Origin: Climacteris rufus
Lineage: Eukaryota > Chordata > Aves > Passeriformes > Climacteridae
Assembly: GCA_013398175.1 (NCBI GenBank)
Contig: VZRZ01006181.1
Coordinates: forward strand, 1,302,676 to 1,366,675
DNA length: 64,000 nt
Direction of reading: 5' to 3'
The notes beneath the pieces were generated by a model that saw nothing but the letters and a program-made list of their open reading frames with translations, was not told the DNA's origin and did no database searches. Positions within the stretch are counted from its first letter, which is position 1, and every line of letters starts with the position of its first letter. This document shows, in pieces, positions 1-13,380 of the stretch. A program made the position numbers and the translations under genes.

Positions 1-3000
1 TGAGGACAGTTGGTGCACGTGCTAGATGCACATAGGGTTGTGTCTGCCTCTGCTGCCTAAGGGCAGGTGGAGTGGCAATGTACTTGACAACTCAAAAGGT
101 GTCATATCATTAGCCTGTAATCTGCAGTGACTGACTGTGTGCCTTCTGTGCTGTACTCCCTGAGTGGTGTAGGCAAAGTGAGAGTGCTTTCAGGTCACAC
201 AGGTCTCTCATCACTGTCTCCTGTTGATCTTAAATCAGCACAAATTTGTAGCATGTCGTAGATAGGGTGAATGAGGCAGGTTGGCCACTGCCTCCCTCCT
301 CATTACCAAGTGCAACTCTATGAATCACTGTCTTAAACATCTGTCCCCTCTCGAAGGGGGCACTAGATGCAAAGGCCTCTTCCCCCTTTCACCTGACCTG
401 CCTGCATGTCCCCTGGGGAGACAGGGAGCGAGGGTGTAACTCTGATCTCCCATGCCATGTCCTTCCTCTCATGTCAGAGAAGTTCTGCAGAGCTCAGTGA
501 CTCCTCCTCATGTACTGCTCCCTTTACTTTCCCATCCACAGTTCCCTGTGCCATGGATTAGGAGTTGCAAGCACAGGAAAGGGCTTCTGCAGCACAGAGT
601 CTGGTCCACAAGGAAACATCAGCTTTTCAGTAAATGCCCAGAGAGGACTGGTGCCTCTGAATTTCCACAGCAAAGAGAAGAAATTCATGAAGGCTCTTTT
701 CTGTCTCTTTTGCAGTATAAAAATGTGGGTCTGCCCAGTGATACCCCAGCATGGGCCACCACCAAATCTCCAGCTCTCTGAGAACTAGATGGTAAGCAGA
801 ACTTTGCTGAAGTCCTCTAAATCTAGTGAGATGCTCCTTTAGTCCCACTGATCCTGCCCCTCTCTTCTCCTGTCAGTGACTGTGAGAAGAGAGATTTCGT
901 GTCTGACAGAGAAAATATTATTATTTCCAAGTGACGTAATGTGGGGCTATTCACTGGTGTTCTGGACCTTTGCCTTCTGTACTCAGCATACAGGAGGAAA
1001 ATGGGGATATACCCATTTCCCTGGAGGAATGGGATCTCTAGCAAGACACCAAACAGTATTTCCAGTTCTAGTTAGTACTTATTGCTGTATGGAAAGAAGA
1101 GCAAACAGAGGGTGCAAGAATACTGAATTTCCACATGCCTCTATTAAGTGAATGGTTTCAGAACAAGTTGTTCCAAAGTTATCACATCAAAGGCTTCAAA
1201 CTATCTGCAGCACAAACACACCCACTTTAGGCAAATGAGCTTTTTGTTCACTCAAAACTCAGCACTTCATTCAAGTATCAGCTTTTCCACATACTACAGT
1301 TCCTGAAGCTATGGATGTAAAGAATAATCCTGCGATGAATGCTGAAAAAGCCTTAGTCAAGTGCTGAATTCCTCTCTTGAGCAATGTCTTAACAGAGGCA
1401 GAATGGCTGAGTTTGCTGCAACTTCAGATGTTCAGATCTGGAGTTTGGACATAGGAGAAACTGAGGTGTCTGGTTTTGTTAGAGAGGGGACTGGCTCTAA
1501 ATCTGTCGTACATGAAGGGAGCAGCTTTCTAGACTTGCTTGTACTAGAGAGGCTTGAACAATCTGACTCTTGACAGTAGCCCAACAGCAGCTCACACAAA
1601 TCCTGCCATGCTTAAAGGTAAGAGCACAGCTTATGAGGAAAGCCGTAGGGCTTGTGATAATCGAGATCCACTAGTCTGGAGAACTGGGATGAAATTTATC
1701 TGGGCTTCTATGTCAAGAATTGGATGTTACAGAGCGGGCTTTGCACACAACCTGCTGGATGGCTGCAGCTGTCCCTTTGAGATCTCTCTGGACTTAAATA
1801 GTGGGACAGTGAGAGGCATGTGCTAAGCAGAAACCTATTCACATAATCTTGTGACTGCAGAGAGCTAACTGCTTTGCAATCTCTCATTTCCATCTCCCTT
1901 CAAACTCAATCTGACAACACCTGCTCAGATAACCCTCTCTTCCCCCCTGCTCTGGTTTGCTTGATATATGAAGGCTTCAAATAATTCTTTTTATGAGGTT
2001 TCAGAGACACTGTCTTGCTGCATTCTGTCACTTGCTTAACACTGATTGTAGTACATCAGTACATCTCCATCTACAGGAAACCCATTACTCAGTATAGTAC
2101 CAAACTGAACTGTGCTGCAGAGTTTTGTTTTCACATACTGTGAATGAGTCAGGCCAGGGCAGGTACAAAGAGCAGAGTAAGAAAGGCAAACCCTGTTACC
2201 GCACTCCAAAGCAGCTGTGTTCTCTCACACCAAGAGTACACAGGTGTTTCACATAGAAAACGAGTCCAATGACAGGCAACTATCCAGGTGATGGCCGTGG
2301 ATCTTTCACCATGCACACACAAGACCTCGTGGAGAGTGGGGCAGGTGCCATTGGGACAAGCACCCCTGCTGAACCAGATCTTCAGGGTCATCCATCCCTG
2401 GGGCACTGCTGGCTCTGGGCCAAGTGAGTCAACCCTCTGTGCACTCATGCAGGCTTGTTTGTAGTGTTCTGTCTTCTTCTTTTTAGTGGTACTGAAAACT
2501 CTGGAAACAAAATTCCATCCCCTGACAGCAGGCCAATTCAGCTGCAGATTCCTTTGTGCCTCTGCCAACAGCGCACAGCAAATGCAGAGCTTGAAAGAGT
2601 TGCAGCATCCAAGTCTTTTGCTTCCATTTCCTCTGAACTCTCCAAGTGATTCCTCTTTCAGGATGAAATTTCTCACACTTAGTCTAAGCCTAAAGGATTT
2701 TTTGGGAGTTGTTAGTGGGTTTTTGACAAAATTGATCTATTTCTGAGTTACACAAGGGGAGAAATATTTTTAAAAGGACACTGAATATTTTTTAAAGAAA
2801 TATTTTAAAGATTAAAAAATGGATTTTATTTTCATATATGTTTGAATCTATTAGTAGCTGTGTTTTTCAGAAGTGTTAGTGAATTAGTTAAGCCCTTGAT
2901 TAGTGAACTCAAACTACAAGTACCAACATATCAGTAAAACTGATTTTTGCTTCACAAACACCATGGGAGTGAAGAATTGCAAATAAGAATGTAGCCATAC

Positions 3001-6000
3001 AGGTGGAAGCTGTATCTCAGAAGCATTTTCCACCACCCTTAATTTCATCAACATCATTTTAAGCTTAGCTTCAGTCACCCTGTCTACCAACCCACACATG
3101 CCTATGACCAACTCAACTGTGCTTCTTGCCAGAGCTCTGCCCTTTCCTGTCCCACCACGTGGTTCAGCAGCAGTGAAAAGATACAGGGATATCCTCTTTC
3201 GATGTACAGCCATAGGCTGCAAAGACACCAGTTCACTTCAGGTCTGGATTAATGATTTCTGAAGCGAGCTATTCACTCACAACTTAGCTAAGAGTGCTCA
3301 GTCAGGCTAGAAATTTTATTAATGAAAGGTTTAAATGGGAATCTTTTTCTACTAGAAAATAGCAAATTGGAAAAAAATTGCCTGAGGGATTCATTTGGTA
3401 TGTTTAAAAATTTCAAGGAAAAAGTATATTCAAAAAGCCTTTTAGAAACTTTTCTTCAGAGTGAAAATGTATGCTGAGTACAGCAATGGACCGGGGTTTT
3501 TTCATATAGATTTTAAAAGTGATTAAAAGAAAATGTATTCATTCAAAACATATTTTGAATTTTCAAATTCTTCAATTTAATTTGAGAATTAAATTCATAT
3601 CCATTTTGGGCTGAGAAAAATAAATATTAATCAGTAGGACATTTATCTTGCATTCTAGGGATTTAAGACAAAAGGAGCATGCTCTATCTGCTGAACCTTC
3701 TCCTTCCTCTCATTCAGCAAGACTTTTTGAACTAGTCCAATTTTTGCAAAACAGTATGGAGAGAAAAAAAAAGTTTTACTTTCTTTTGATACGAATATTG
3801 CAGTGTGAAGCACCTGTTACTAAAATTCAGAGAAGCTTCTTGCAGCTGCACATAGCCCAGAGGAAACCAGGCTTTGCTAATCATGTGAAATGTGTGAACG
3901 TGGTGTTCTGGGGCTGCAAGAAAGACTTTGTACCCAGCTCTGATTTGATATGTTTGAATTAGGATGGATTCTAGGAGTTACAGGTAAGGATGTCACTGCT
4001 GAAGAGATCCACTGGGGGTAAGGAACTAATCAGGAAATATATCTTTGGTTGACATCAGCAGCAGCAGCAGTGTGCCTTTATCTGAAGGCATGCATTAGTA
4101 AAGAAGTTGTAACCTCAGTAAACACTTCCACAAAGCAGTGCATGTGACTAAGCAGTCTGGGCTGTTTTCTGTGTCTGCTTTACTTCATGGTGTTGGACAA
4201 GCTGTTTCACTTCTTTCCTTTTGGATATCTTTGTTAGATGGCGTGGACTTCTTGCTTGCATGTTTATTCAGCATCTATCACAGTAGGAGGCCCTGGATGT
4301 GACTGTAATACAAATGACACTGGCAAATCCGTGTTTCCATGGTAGGCTAAAAGTCTCTTCCTTCTGTACCAAATAATGGCAAGGGTAAAAAGTACTTGCT
4401 TTACATCCATAGATCAAAAACCTTCCTGAGCACTTCCTGTAAAAGCTTTCCTGTGAAGTGGCACCGACTTAAATTGTGCTCTGTGAATTGGCAGCCGGTT
4501 GTGGCCTGAACTTTTATCTCCTGGATGCTAATTTTGCGAACACTGTCAGTTTCTGTGGGAAGAAAGATGGTGAATATTCAGTACACTTTCCCCAAAAATA
4601 AGGACACATCTGTCAGTTGCTATGTCCAAAGATAAATAGTTGCAGTGATTTTTGCCCAGCCCAGATTATCAAAACCCAGCTTTTGCATTCCAAAATTCTG
4701 GAGTTATTCCATGGTAGAAGACCAATCCTTTGTAGTACATACATGAGTCACTGTTTGCTGAGAAAAAGGGAGGGTATCCTCCTCCCTGCAAATATATAAA
4801 GGCTTTTCCCTTCACTGCATTTTAGAAAAGTGCAAATACATACTGCATGTCCAAACCTTTTTTGCTCAGCTGGAGAAACATAGGTACAGCTCATGTCATG
4901 CCTCTAAATCTGATTCTCTGGTGTTCTTGGAAGTGGCTCCAGACCAGGGTGGGGGTCTGCTTCCACTCACCACATAGAGATGGCTTCCAGGACTGCCCCA
5001 CAGTGCTGACCTCCACACACGCTTGCACTGGGCTTCACACAGCACCTGTCTCTTCCTCTGGATTAAATTGCTCTCTGTGAAAAATATTTGGCAGTTTTTT
5101 CCTCATCAAAGTCCAGGGTTTTTGATTCCCAAATAGAAAGGAAGAAGTCCCAAGGGAGTCCTTAGGCATGAATACTGGCATGATAGGTAGAAGAGCTTTG
5201 CAAGACAAGTGGAAAAGCTGTTAAGTCTCACCTTTCCTTGGCTTGGTTAAGAGCAATTTATTTCTCTGCTGTGATGCTTGTTTGGGGCACATAGTGCTTT
5301 TTAAGCACTGCCATCAAGTTTTCTTAGTTTGAAGCACCTGAGTCTTGAGGGAAACATCAGTCTTCCAGGACTGCTACTGTCTTTCTTCCAAACACAGTTC
5401 AGAAAATGGATTTTTTTCATGAAATCTTCTGTAGTGTTGGAATGAAAATACTGCAGCAGCCTTTAAGCATAAACTTCAGCCTCATCTCCTTTTCAGCAAA
5501 TTGAAACTCTCTTCTCATGCACTATAACCTGTATATTACTTCTTGATCTTGATGCTGTTGCCTCTAGGCTGATGTCTTTTTAGACCCAGCAAAGTTCCTG
5601 GGCAACTGACTTCATCCTTCCTCAACACCAGGGCTTTCTTTTTTTCCAAACCATTATAAGACAATACTGCATTTGTACTGGGCTTGACTACCACCACTCC
5701 ACAACACAGAGCACCACATTTTTCCAAGGGTATGGTTATCTCCGTTCCTCAGTTCCGTATTTGAAGACTCCTCACAGGGTGACTCTGTCATATGTGTTGT
5801 TCCAGACCTTCAGAAATGGGACAGCAGTATTTAAAACTGTACATCTGTAAAAGCAGTGGTACTCCCTGTAGACTCAGGAAGAACTTTGTCACTCTCCATG
5901 CTTCCTCTCCCAAAATGTCACCACCCAAGCACATCTCTGATCTTCACAGGGAGCATGGGATGACCCCTCTTGCAAACTTTGCTTTCTCTCTCAGGATGAC

Positions 6001-9000
6001 CTGTGACTGTAGAGGTACCAACAACTTCTCCCTGCAATTCTGCTGAGGAAGGAACCACATGCTGTTTTGATGCTTAGATTTCTAGCTTAGAGTTGCAGGA
6101 AAGGGCTGAAAGATCCATCTCCCTCTTGAAGCTGGATGGATGAACTGAAACAGCAGACAGAGCCTGGAGGGAGAAAAGAAAGAACTGGTATGAATATTAA
6201 TACATATAAAATATATACTGTGTGATGCATCTCTCTTCTCACACATCCAATGATAATCTATCCTCCCTCACTCCCCTCCCCTCTGCTCTGCCTTACTATG
6301 TCTATGGAGTAAATGTTGGATTTACATTTTCAGTCTATTTAAATCTCTCATTTTTGCTGCAGTGTAGCAGGGGAAAAGCCTTAACTCTCTGTTTGCTGTG
6401 CTGGATCTGTCAAGCAGTGGAAGAAAGCAAAGCTTTTCTGCAAAGTCTTCTAAATGTTTCTGCAAAGTTTTGGTTTTTATTCCCTATAATCCTGATTGGG
6501 AAGAGGCCACAGAATCTAGCTGCACATGTACTGCAATTTTATGAATCCAATACTTTTTTCCACTCCTTTATGTCTTTAAAATCAAATGTTTAAAATACCG
6601 TATGATAACCAGTTACCAGTTTTTAGAATCTTTGCAACTAAAGTCCATCTACATCTACTGGCCTTCTGCAGTGCTGAAGAGAGTTAATATACTCAAGCAC
6701 ACATTTCAGGTAAAGAGGTTCAGTGATGTAGCTAGACTTGCCATCTACTTGTCTGGGAGATCCCAGGTGGAAACAATGTGAATTTATTTTACATTGAGAC
6801 TTCTTCCATGGGCTGTCAGGGCATGAACTGTCATCTTGAGCCTGCTCTGTAGCTGTTTGTGCACTTGTAAATTCTGGGATAAATGCACAAAGCTTTCACA
6901 TTCTGCCTGAATAGAAATTTTGGGGCAAAAGTGCTTCTATGTCTGAATAGAGTGATGCATCATAAACCTGACAGTTATTTTGTTCTGTGTTTGTATGCAG
7001 GAGACCTCTTCTATGCATTGCAATAGGACATTTGTGAATTCTCAGGATTGGCTAAAGGAACCAGGAAAAAAAAGAAGTCTGATACAACAATAATTCATAG
7101 AATTCAGGTTAGCCTGGATTCAGGTTCCCTTTCAGGTTTGACTAAGCAAAAGATGAATCTATTGAGAACTTTGGTGTTGGCTTCCATCCTTCCTCTTCCT
7201 CTTGCAACCTTCCTTACAAGCAACTGCACACAAAAGGGGAGAGGATATGGGTGCTCTCAGGCAGATGTGTCTCTGAGGCCATGCTGTAAGCTTTTACTGG
7301 GATAGCGGGAACAGTCTATCAAGAAATCACTAAGAGATACAACAGTTAAATTTTCAAGATTATTTTTCTTTTTAATAGAGCACATGTTTTGCAAGATTGG
7401 AAAGCATCTCATGGGCCTGAAGGATGTGGTCAGACACCAACATCAAGCATTGTCCCAACAGCAGAGATGCTTCAGGCACAGGAAGTCTGTCATTTGTCTC
7501 TTTTCCACTTGGTATGGCAACAGGAGCAACTACAAAAAAACCCTGTTCACAATCTGGTGGACAGGGTGCTGCCAAGGAAAGGCTGAAAAGTGGCTAATAG
7601 TCTGACAACTCTACCATAGTGCTGTGGTCACAACTATATGGCTCAGTAGGATTGGGTGGCAGGGGCAGGAGAGGAAAACAGGGACCTTGTGCTGCAACTG
7701 AGCAGATCCTGCAGACCTCTTAAACTCCACTGTTGCATTTCCCCACCTATGGAGACAAAAGCACCTCAGAAGAACTTGAAAGGCTGCTTCTCTCTCCATG
7801 GCACAGGGTCAGAGGAGGAGCAGGGCACTGCTGCCCGCCCTGCCAGCCAGGGTGCAGTCAGAGCAGTCTTTCCTGAACAACAGACTGAGACATCTACTTT
7901 CCATACTGGCCTACAGGTAGAAGAAGGTAGACTCCAAGTATAAGGGCTCTGTCTGATCACCTGGGAGGAAAGGTCTTTGGGCTGTAGAGGAATGGGAGTA
8001 GGTCCTAAATTTTTCACTGATCTCTATCTTCCCCTTCTGCCAGAGTTTGCAATGAACACTTCCAGAAGGTGTTGGGTTTTTAAGATGTAATTTTGGCATG
8101 CTGGCTTACATTTCACAATGATTCTTGTATTGCGGCTGTACCCAACCTTTCCACGCTGCATTGTAGTAATCTCCTTTGCAGACATACAGTAGCAGGTGGG
8201 TGGCAAGTTGTGAGGTGGCCCAAAGTATAACTGAAAAATAAAATACCTCTTAGCTCATCATTCCTCATAGATCACTGCCCAGTGTGTGTGCTGAGCGTGG
8301 AGTGGGCTTTCTGTGCACCACTGTAGGATAGGGGTTATTAAAGGCCTTGGTAAAATATACATGCAAGGCGAATTGTGGAGTAGGAGGAGGAAAAGGGTGA
8401 TTTAAGGTTCCCCAAACAGGCTTTGGCCTAAGTGTTTGCTAACAAGCAAGTGCTTAACTTGGCAACAGTAATAACACTCTTTTATGGTAGGTTTATATAT
8501 GAGCAAGAGGGAAGATGAATCACATTGCAGAAATAAAGTCAAGCACTCAACGATGTTGAGAATTGGCTTGGCTGGTTAGGGAAATAAAGGGCCCTTCAAT
8601 CAGGGAGCAGAGAGCTAATTGTCTCATTAGCTTATCTGCCTGGGTTCTATTCCCCTGAGGAGAGGGTGGGAGATGGAAAGGAGACAAATGAAATAAATGA
8701 AGCAGTCCTCTGGGAGTAGGATTTTCCCTAAGTGCAAGGGGCCAGAGGCTGTACTGCAGCATGCCTGGCTGCAATGCCTCCAGGGCTTGGCTGTTTTTAG
8801 AGGTGAACCTTGGAAAGTGGTGGGAAACACCCTGGAACAAAAGAGCTGGGGAGGAGTGAAGGAGCATGACTGGGGAGATCTCTCTCTGCTTCATGCTTCC
8901 CTGCCCCACTCTGTCTTGTGGTTTTAGCACCTTAACATCATAGTACTATGGTTTTCATGTTGAGAAGTATTTAGCAGACTTGAGAGACCAAGTTAAAAGT

Positions 9001-12000
9001 ATTCTGGAATAATCCCAGAACCTCTTGGCAAAGCCACTGGGGATCAACTGCCATATAGCATCCTGGGCATCCTGGGAACAATAGTACCAGTGTGGCATTT
9101 CCATACTTCAAAGTATAGCTTTAGGACTTGCCATTCATATTGTGCTTGATCCTGCAAGGTGTTCTGACACAGCTTTAATACAAGGAAGCAATGTAACACG
9201 AGGGGCCTTTCCATCAATTTTAAAGTAAGATCTTTGCACCAGCAAGTTTATATTCAGCAAGACGTATCTTCTGTATTTTTTCATGTCTACAAATCTTCTT
9301 GCATGCTTCAAATGACTTCTTGCTTCTTTTTCTTTCTTTTATTTTTCTTTTTTTTCTTCTTGGAAAGGGACTATTTCTAGGGTTGCTTCAGAGCTTCCAA
9401 AGAAGGTGTTGAATGCTGAATCACAAGATTTATTCTGCCACTAGAACTAGCAGCAGTGTCTTTTGGAATAGCTGCTCCTGTGAAACTTCCTTGCAAATGC
9501 TCTGTTAAAACTGGAAGGAAGTGAATTTCAAGGGCTGTGCTGTTCTGCCTACAAGCCCTGAGGCTTTGGGAAGAGGAGTTATCAGGAGATGCATTCTAAT
9601 ACAAACCTTCACCCAGCTTGGGAGGTTTGCTGAATACCAGCCTGCTGAATTTAAACTTGCTCCTGAGATAATGCGGCATTAGTCCCTGTGGGTATCATCT
9701 TATAAGGAAATACAGAAATAAAAGGAACTCTTGTGGATACCAATAGCTGTGAGTCAGGCTTTCTATGAGTCAATGGATGCTGACTGCTGAGATAATTCTC
9801 CGACCTACATGTTTGCTGTGGAACCTGGAACTGCATCCATGCTTCTTTGTATTATCCACCACAATCATTAAACAGTCCAAGATCATCCTGAAATGAATGA
9901 AGATGTGGCTTCCTAAACCCCGGACTTAGTGAAGTCTTGTAGTGTTGCATTGCTGAAATGTCACCAGGAGGAGGATTGTCTTCAAAACTTGACTTGATTG
10001 CAAAAAGAGAAACACCTTTGAAAGAATTTATTCTATTTCTAGTTTTAAATACTTTCCTGGTTTGACTTTTAAATAGCTGAGAAACCAAACAATTTCCCTT
10101 GATAAAACCTGATGAACTGCTTATTTGGTGTGAAATTTGATGTTCTGTTATGGGACAGGAGGTGTAAGGTGAGATCCATTCAAGTCTGAGACTGCTCACA
10201 ACAGGAATTAATTTGCTGTCTAATTCCACTGATTTAATCAAGTCTGTAAAAAGCTTCCAGCCTTTTAACAGCTGGTTGCAAAAAAATCCACCCAGAGGCT
10301 GGACAGTGCTTAAAAATGTGACCATGGCCTCAGAGAAAAAAATCTTTTAGCACAAGGGCTTCTTGGGAGATTTTCTCAGAACTGTCATCCTCAGTCACTT
10401 TGCTTACTGGGATCTGGTGCTTATGAGAGTTATATTTTGAAAACCAGGGTGCCCAGCCTATGCATGTCCACAGAATGAACAGGATGTCCACAAGGGAAGC
10501 TAGTGAGCAATAACTGCTTTGGCCTCTCTTCCCATGCTGACAATCTCTCAGAGGGATACATACATACCTGTTTCTATGCCATCTGCCATTTTCACTGTTT
10601 TCTCCCTACTCATGTATGTGTCTGTTTCTGTCTTTCTAAATCCCTTTGCCTTTTCCAAAGAGGAAAATGTCACGATAACAGGGTGTGTGGGGGTAACACA
10701 GGCTTTTGGAGTCTGCAACCATATTGGGCTGTCATCCAGCCCACCACTGATCTCAGAGGGAATGAATTCACCATCTGTAGAGCGTCCGTGTCTCACTGCA
10801 ACCATCTGTTAAGCTCCTCAGCCCACTTGCACTCTGAACAATGGCAGTGCCTTTCAGAAAACCTGTAGGAGATCATCCCTCCCTCCTTTGGGTGACAGTG
10901 CACGGTGCTCCTCTGAAGACAAGTATCTGTGGTTCTGCCAGAGAGACAGCTTCTTGTGACAGAACTATTTGTGCTCCCAATCTGAGCATCACAAAGAGCA
11001 GGAAGACCTGCCAATAGATACCTTGAGGTTACTGAGTCTCTGGGACTACTAACTTTCTCATCATCTTTGGAACAAGGGAGATCTTGTAAACTGTTCTTCT
11101 CAGCCTTCTGTTTGAGCAGGACAAAACCTGAATACCACTAACATCACCCAAGGTCCTTCTCTCCTTTACATGGAGAAGACACCACGCCACCTTGGCAGCA
11201 CCACGCCACTGACTTCAAAGTGAAACTGATGTACGGGTCCTGCCTACTCTGTTATTCTGGTCCATGATTCAGTGGGAATCATCTCTTAATCAATCTCTTC
11301 AGTCCTGCAAGCACTGCTATTTACCTCTCATGCTGTAAACTGCCAGGCAGCAGTAGAGCAGGGTGTAAGTACTCAGTGATCTCCAATGTCACAAAGGCAA
11401 TCTAGACATCACCCTTATTAAAAGGCTTAGTCTACCACAAGTTTATGAAACTAGGCTACTCTTTCAGAGACTCTTCAGGAATTACTTAATTCAGGCATGT
11501 CTTTTCAAATTCTTTACTGCACTGATCAGTCAGCTGCTTTGCCTTCATAGAGCTAGGTCAGAAATTTAGTTCTGTCTGGTGATGGCTTCTCTCCAAAGGC
11601 AAGGACCTCATCTGGACCTGACACCAGAGAGCTGAAACAGCTTCAGACAGGGATACCTAATTCCCCAACTCCCACTTGTCATCCTGGCTTACCTCAGCTG
11701 CCTCCTAAGAGCTGCTGCCACTTCTAAAACCACGTGATTCCTGGGTGTGCAGGGTGTTCCCAGATTTGCTAGGTAATTCCTGTCTTCCTCCACCCACACA
11801 CACATTACTTGCCAGACTCTGAAGGAAAGAAGGAAAACGTCTCAATTATCATTGAAGACAGACCCTTGCTTTTATTTCTCTAGAACAATGTTTTGCTCTT
11901 TTTTGCCACTATTCCACCACCTCTGTACTTTGGTGGAGTCCATGTGGGAAGAACCTCTCTTTCTTATCATCTCACCTGCTGTTACCTAACCTTTGCAATC

Positions 12001-13332
12001 TTCATACCAGCCCCAGGGCAGCTGTCTTTCCAAATTCTGGTTTGGGAAATGAGGCCCTCACAGAAGATAACAGAGGGGAAAAAACTCAGAACAGAAATAG
12101 GGGAGAAAAATCTGTTGCCAACCAGGAATAAGGCTTTGCTTGCAAAGGGGAGGGTGCCCTGATAGAGATGTCTTCTGACATTGAATGCTACTGTAAACAG
12201 GGAAGTTTACAGTCAAAATGTTCTGTCAAAGAGCTGTCAGGGAGTCAGACAAATATTTAAAGAAGCAGATTTCCTCCTGAGTGTGAAGAAACACTGCTCA
12301 GCACTTGACAGTGCAGCTTGGTAGCTCCCAGCCCTGGGGACAAACATGCTTGTGGACCCTGTATCCAAAAGTCAGAGAGAGGGAAAAAGGAGGTAAAAAC
12401 AGGGAAAATAGCCAAATAATAGCTACATCTAAGCAATCATGCATAGATGAGAGTGCTAGAGCTATGGTGTGTCTTCACAGAAATAGACCCTTCCCTACAG
12501 TCTTTCTGGGGAAATGTGGGTGTGCCTATGGAAGATCACCCCCTCTGCCAGCCACCATCTGCAGGGAAGCAAAGTTATGTGCAGAGTTGAAACCAGAGGG
12601 CTGCTGGACATGCACCATTACCTTGGGAAGTACTCAAGGATGTTCCCATCTTTTTACATGCAGATTTTTCCCAAGCCAGACACTGGAATTAGTTCATACT
12701 TTTTATAAACAACGGGGCAACATTTGACATCTCCAGAAGAAATGGGTTTCTAAACTTATCAGAGCAAGTAGGACAAAACAATTGGTCTCAACAGACCTGC
12801 CAGGTAAGTAAATTGCCCTGTATTTGATAAGCAGCTCAAGCAGCCTGAGTAGCTGAGATCCAGGTCAGAGCTACACCTATGCCCCTGGCTCAGGGGTGCT
12901 GGTCTAACTCTTGTCTACTTGGGACACTGTGTGTGACCCAACCAACTAGCTATCCAGGGAAGCAGAGAAGGGATGCTCATATGCTCTGCAAATGCCTTTC
13001 TGCATGAGATTTCCCTTTCCCCAGGCATTTAACTAAACCTCACACTTTCCCCAGCCGTTCCAAGAGAAACACGGTTGTGAGCCTGGGCTCTCTGCTCTGT
13101 AAGCATTGGCTGTGGGAAATTTAAATATTGTCCCCTTTGGCTATGCTGTCTGCGGAGATTAGTAATCTTCTCCCTTCCCTGCCTCCCCCCATGTGAGAGC
13201 CTGGTGCTCCAGCTCCTTCCAAGCCACTGACCTAGTTCTCTCTGTCCCCAGGGACAGGCTATGCATCCAGGTCCATCCCGTGCCAAAGGCTGGGCCAGCA
13301 CAGGGGCAGGATGCTGCCTGTGGATTGGTAAC

Positions 13333-13333
<1 letters not shown>
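1..13333. other. Non-coding stretch, no gene recognised
   Basis: I find no exon, RNA gene or clear transposon here. The open frames present (the longest is 175 codons, at 2149-2676 minus) have low-complexity or random-looking translations without domains and overlap one another on both strands, so I treat them as chance. AT-rich patches lie at 2760-2830 and 3300-3620. A short CAG run is at about 4060-4073, and a T/C-rich run at 9325-9362. A perfect 12-bp palindrome (CATAGTACTATG) is near 8939. Weak splice-like pairs occur, for example around 716-791, but nothing confirms them. An intergenic or intronic origin is inferred. Confidence 0.6.

Positions 13334-13378
<45 letters not shown>
13334..13378 (+). 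repeat. (CAG)15 trinucleotide microsatellite
   Basis: Fifteen uninterrupted CAG units are followed by CACAG and then unique sequence. Read in different frames and strands the tract gives poly-Gln, poly-Ser, poly-Ala, poly-Leu or poly-Cys, which explains the apparent ORFs of 76 to 160 codons across 13029-13641. No flanking exon structure supports translation. Pure CAG/CTG tracts of this length are usually polymorphic in length and can fold into hairpins; this is general knowledge, not seen here. Confidence 0.95.

Positions 13379-13380
<2 letters not shown>

Noticed and set aside
716..791. Exon-like segment with TCTCTTTTGCAG acceptor and GATG|GTAAGC donor
   Set aside because: Single isolated match of 76 bases with no partner exons. 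Such pairs occur by chance in a window of this size.
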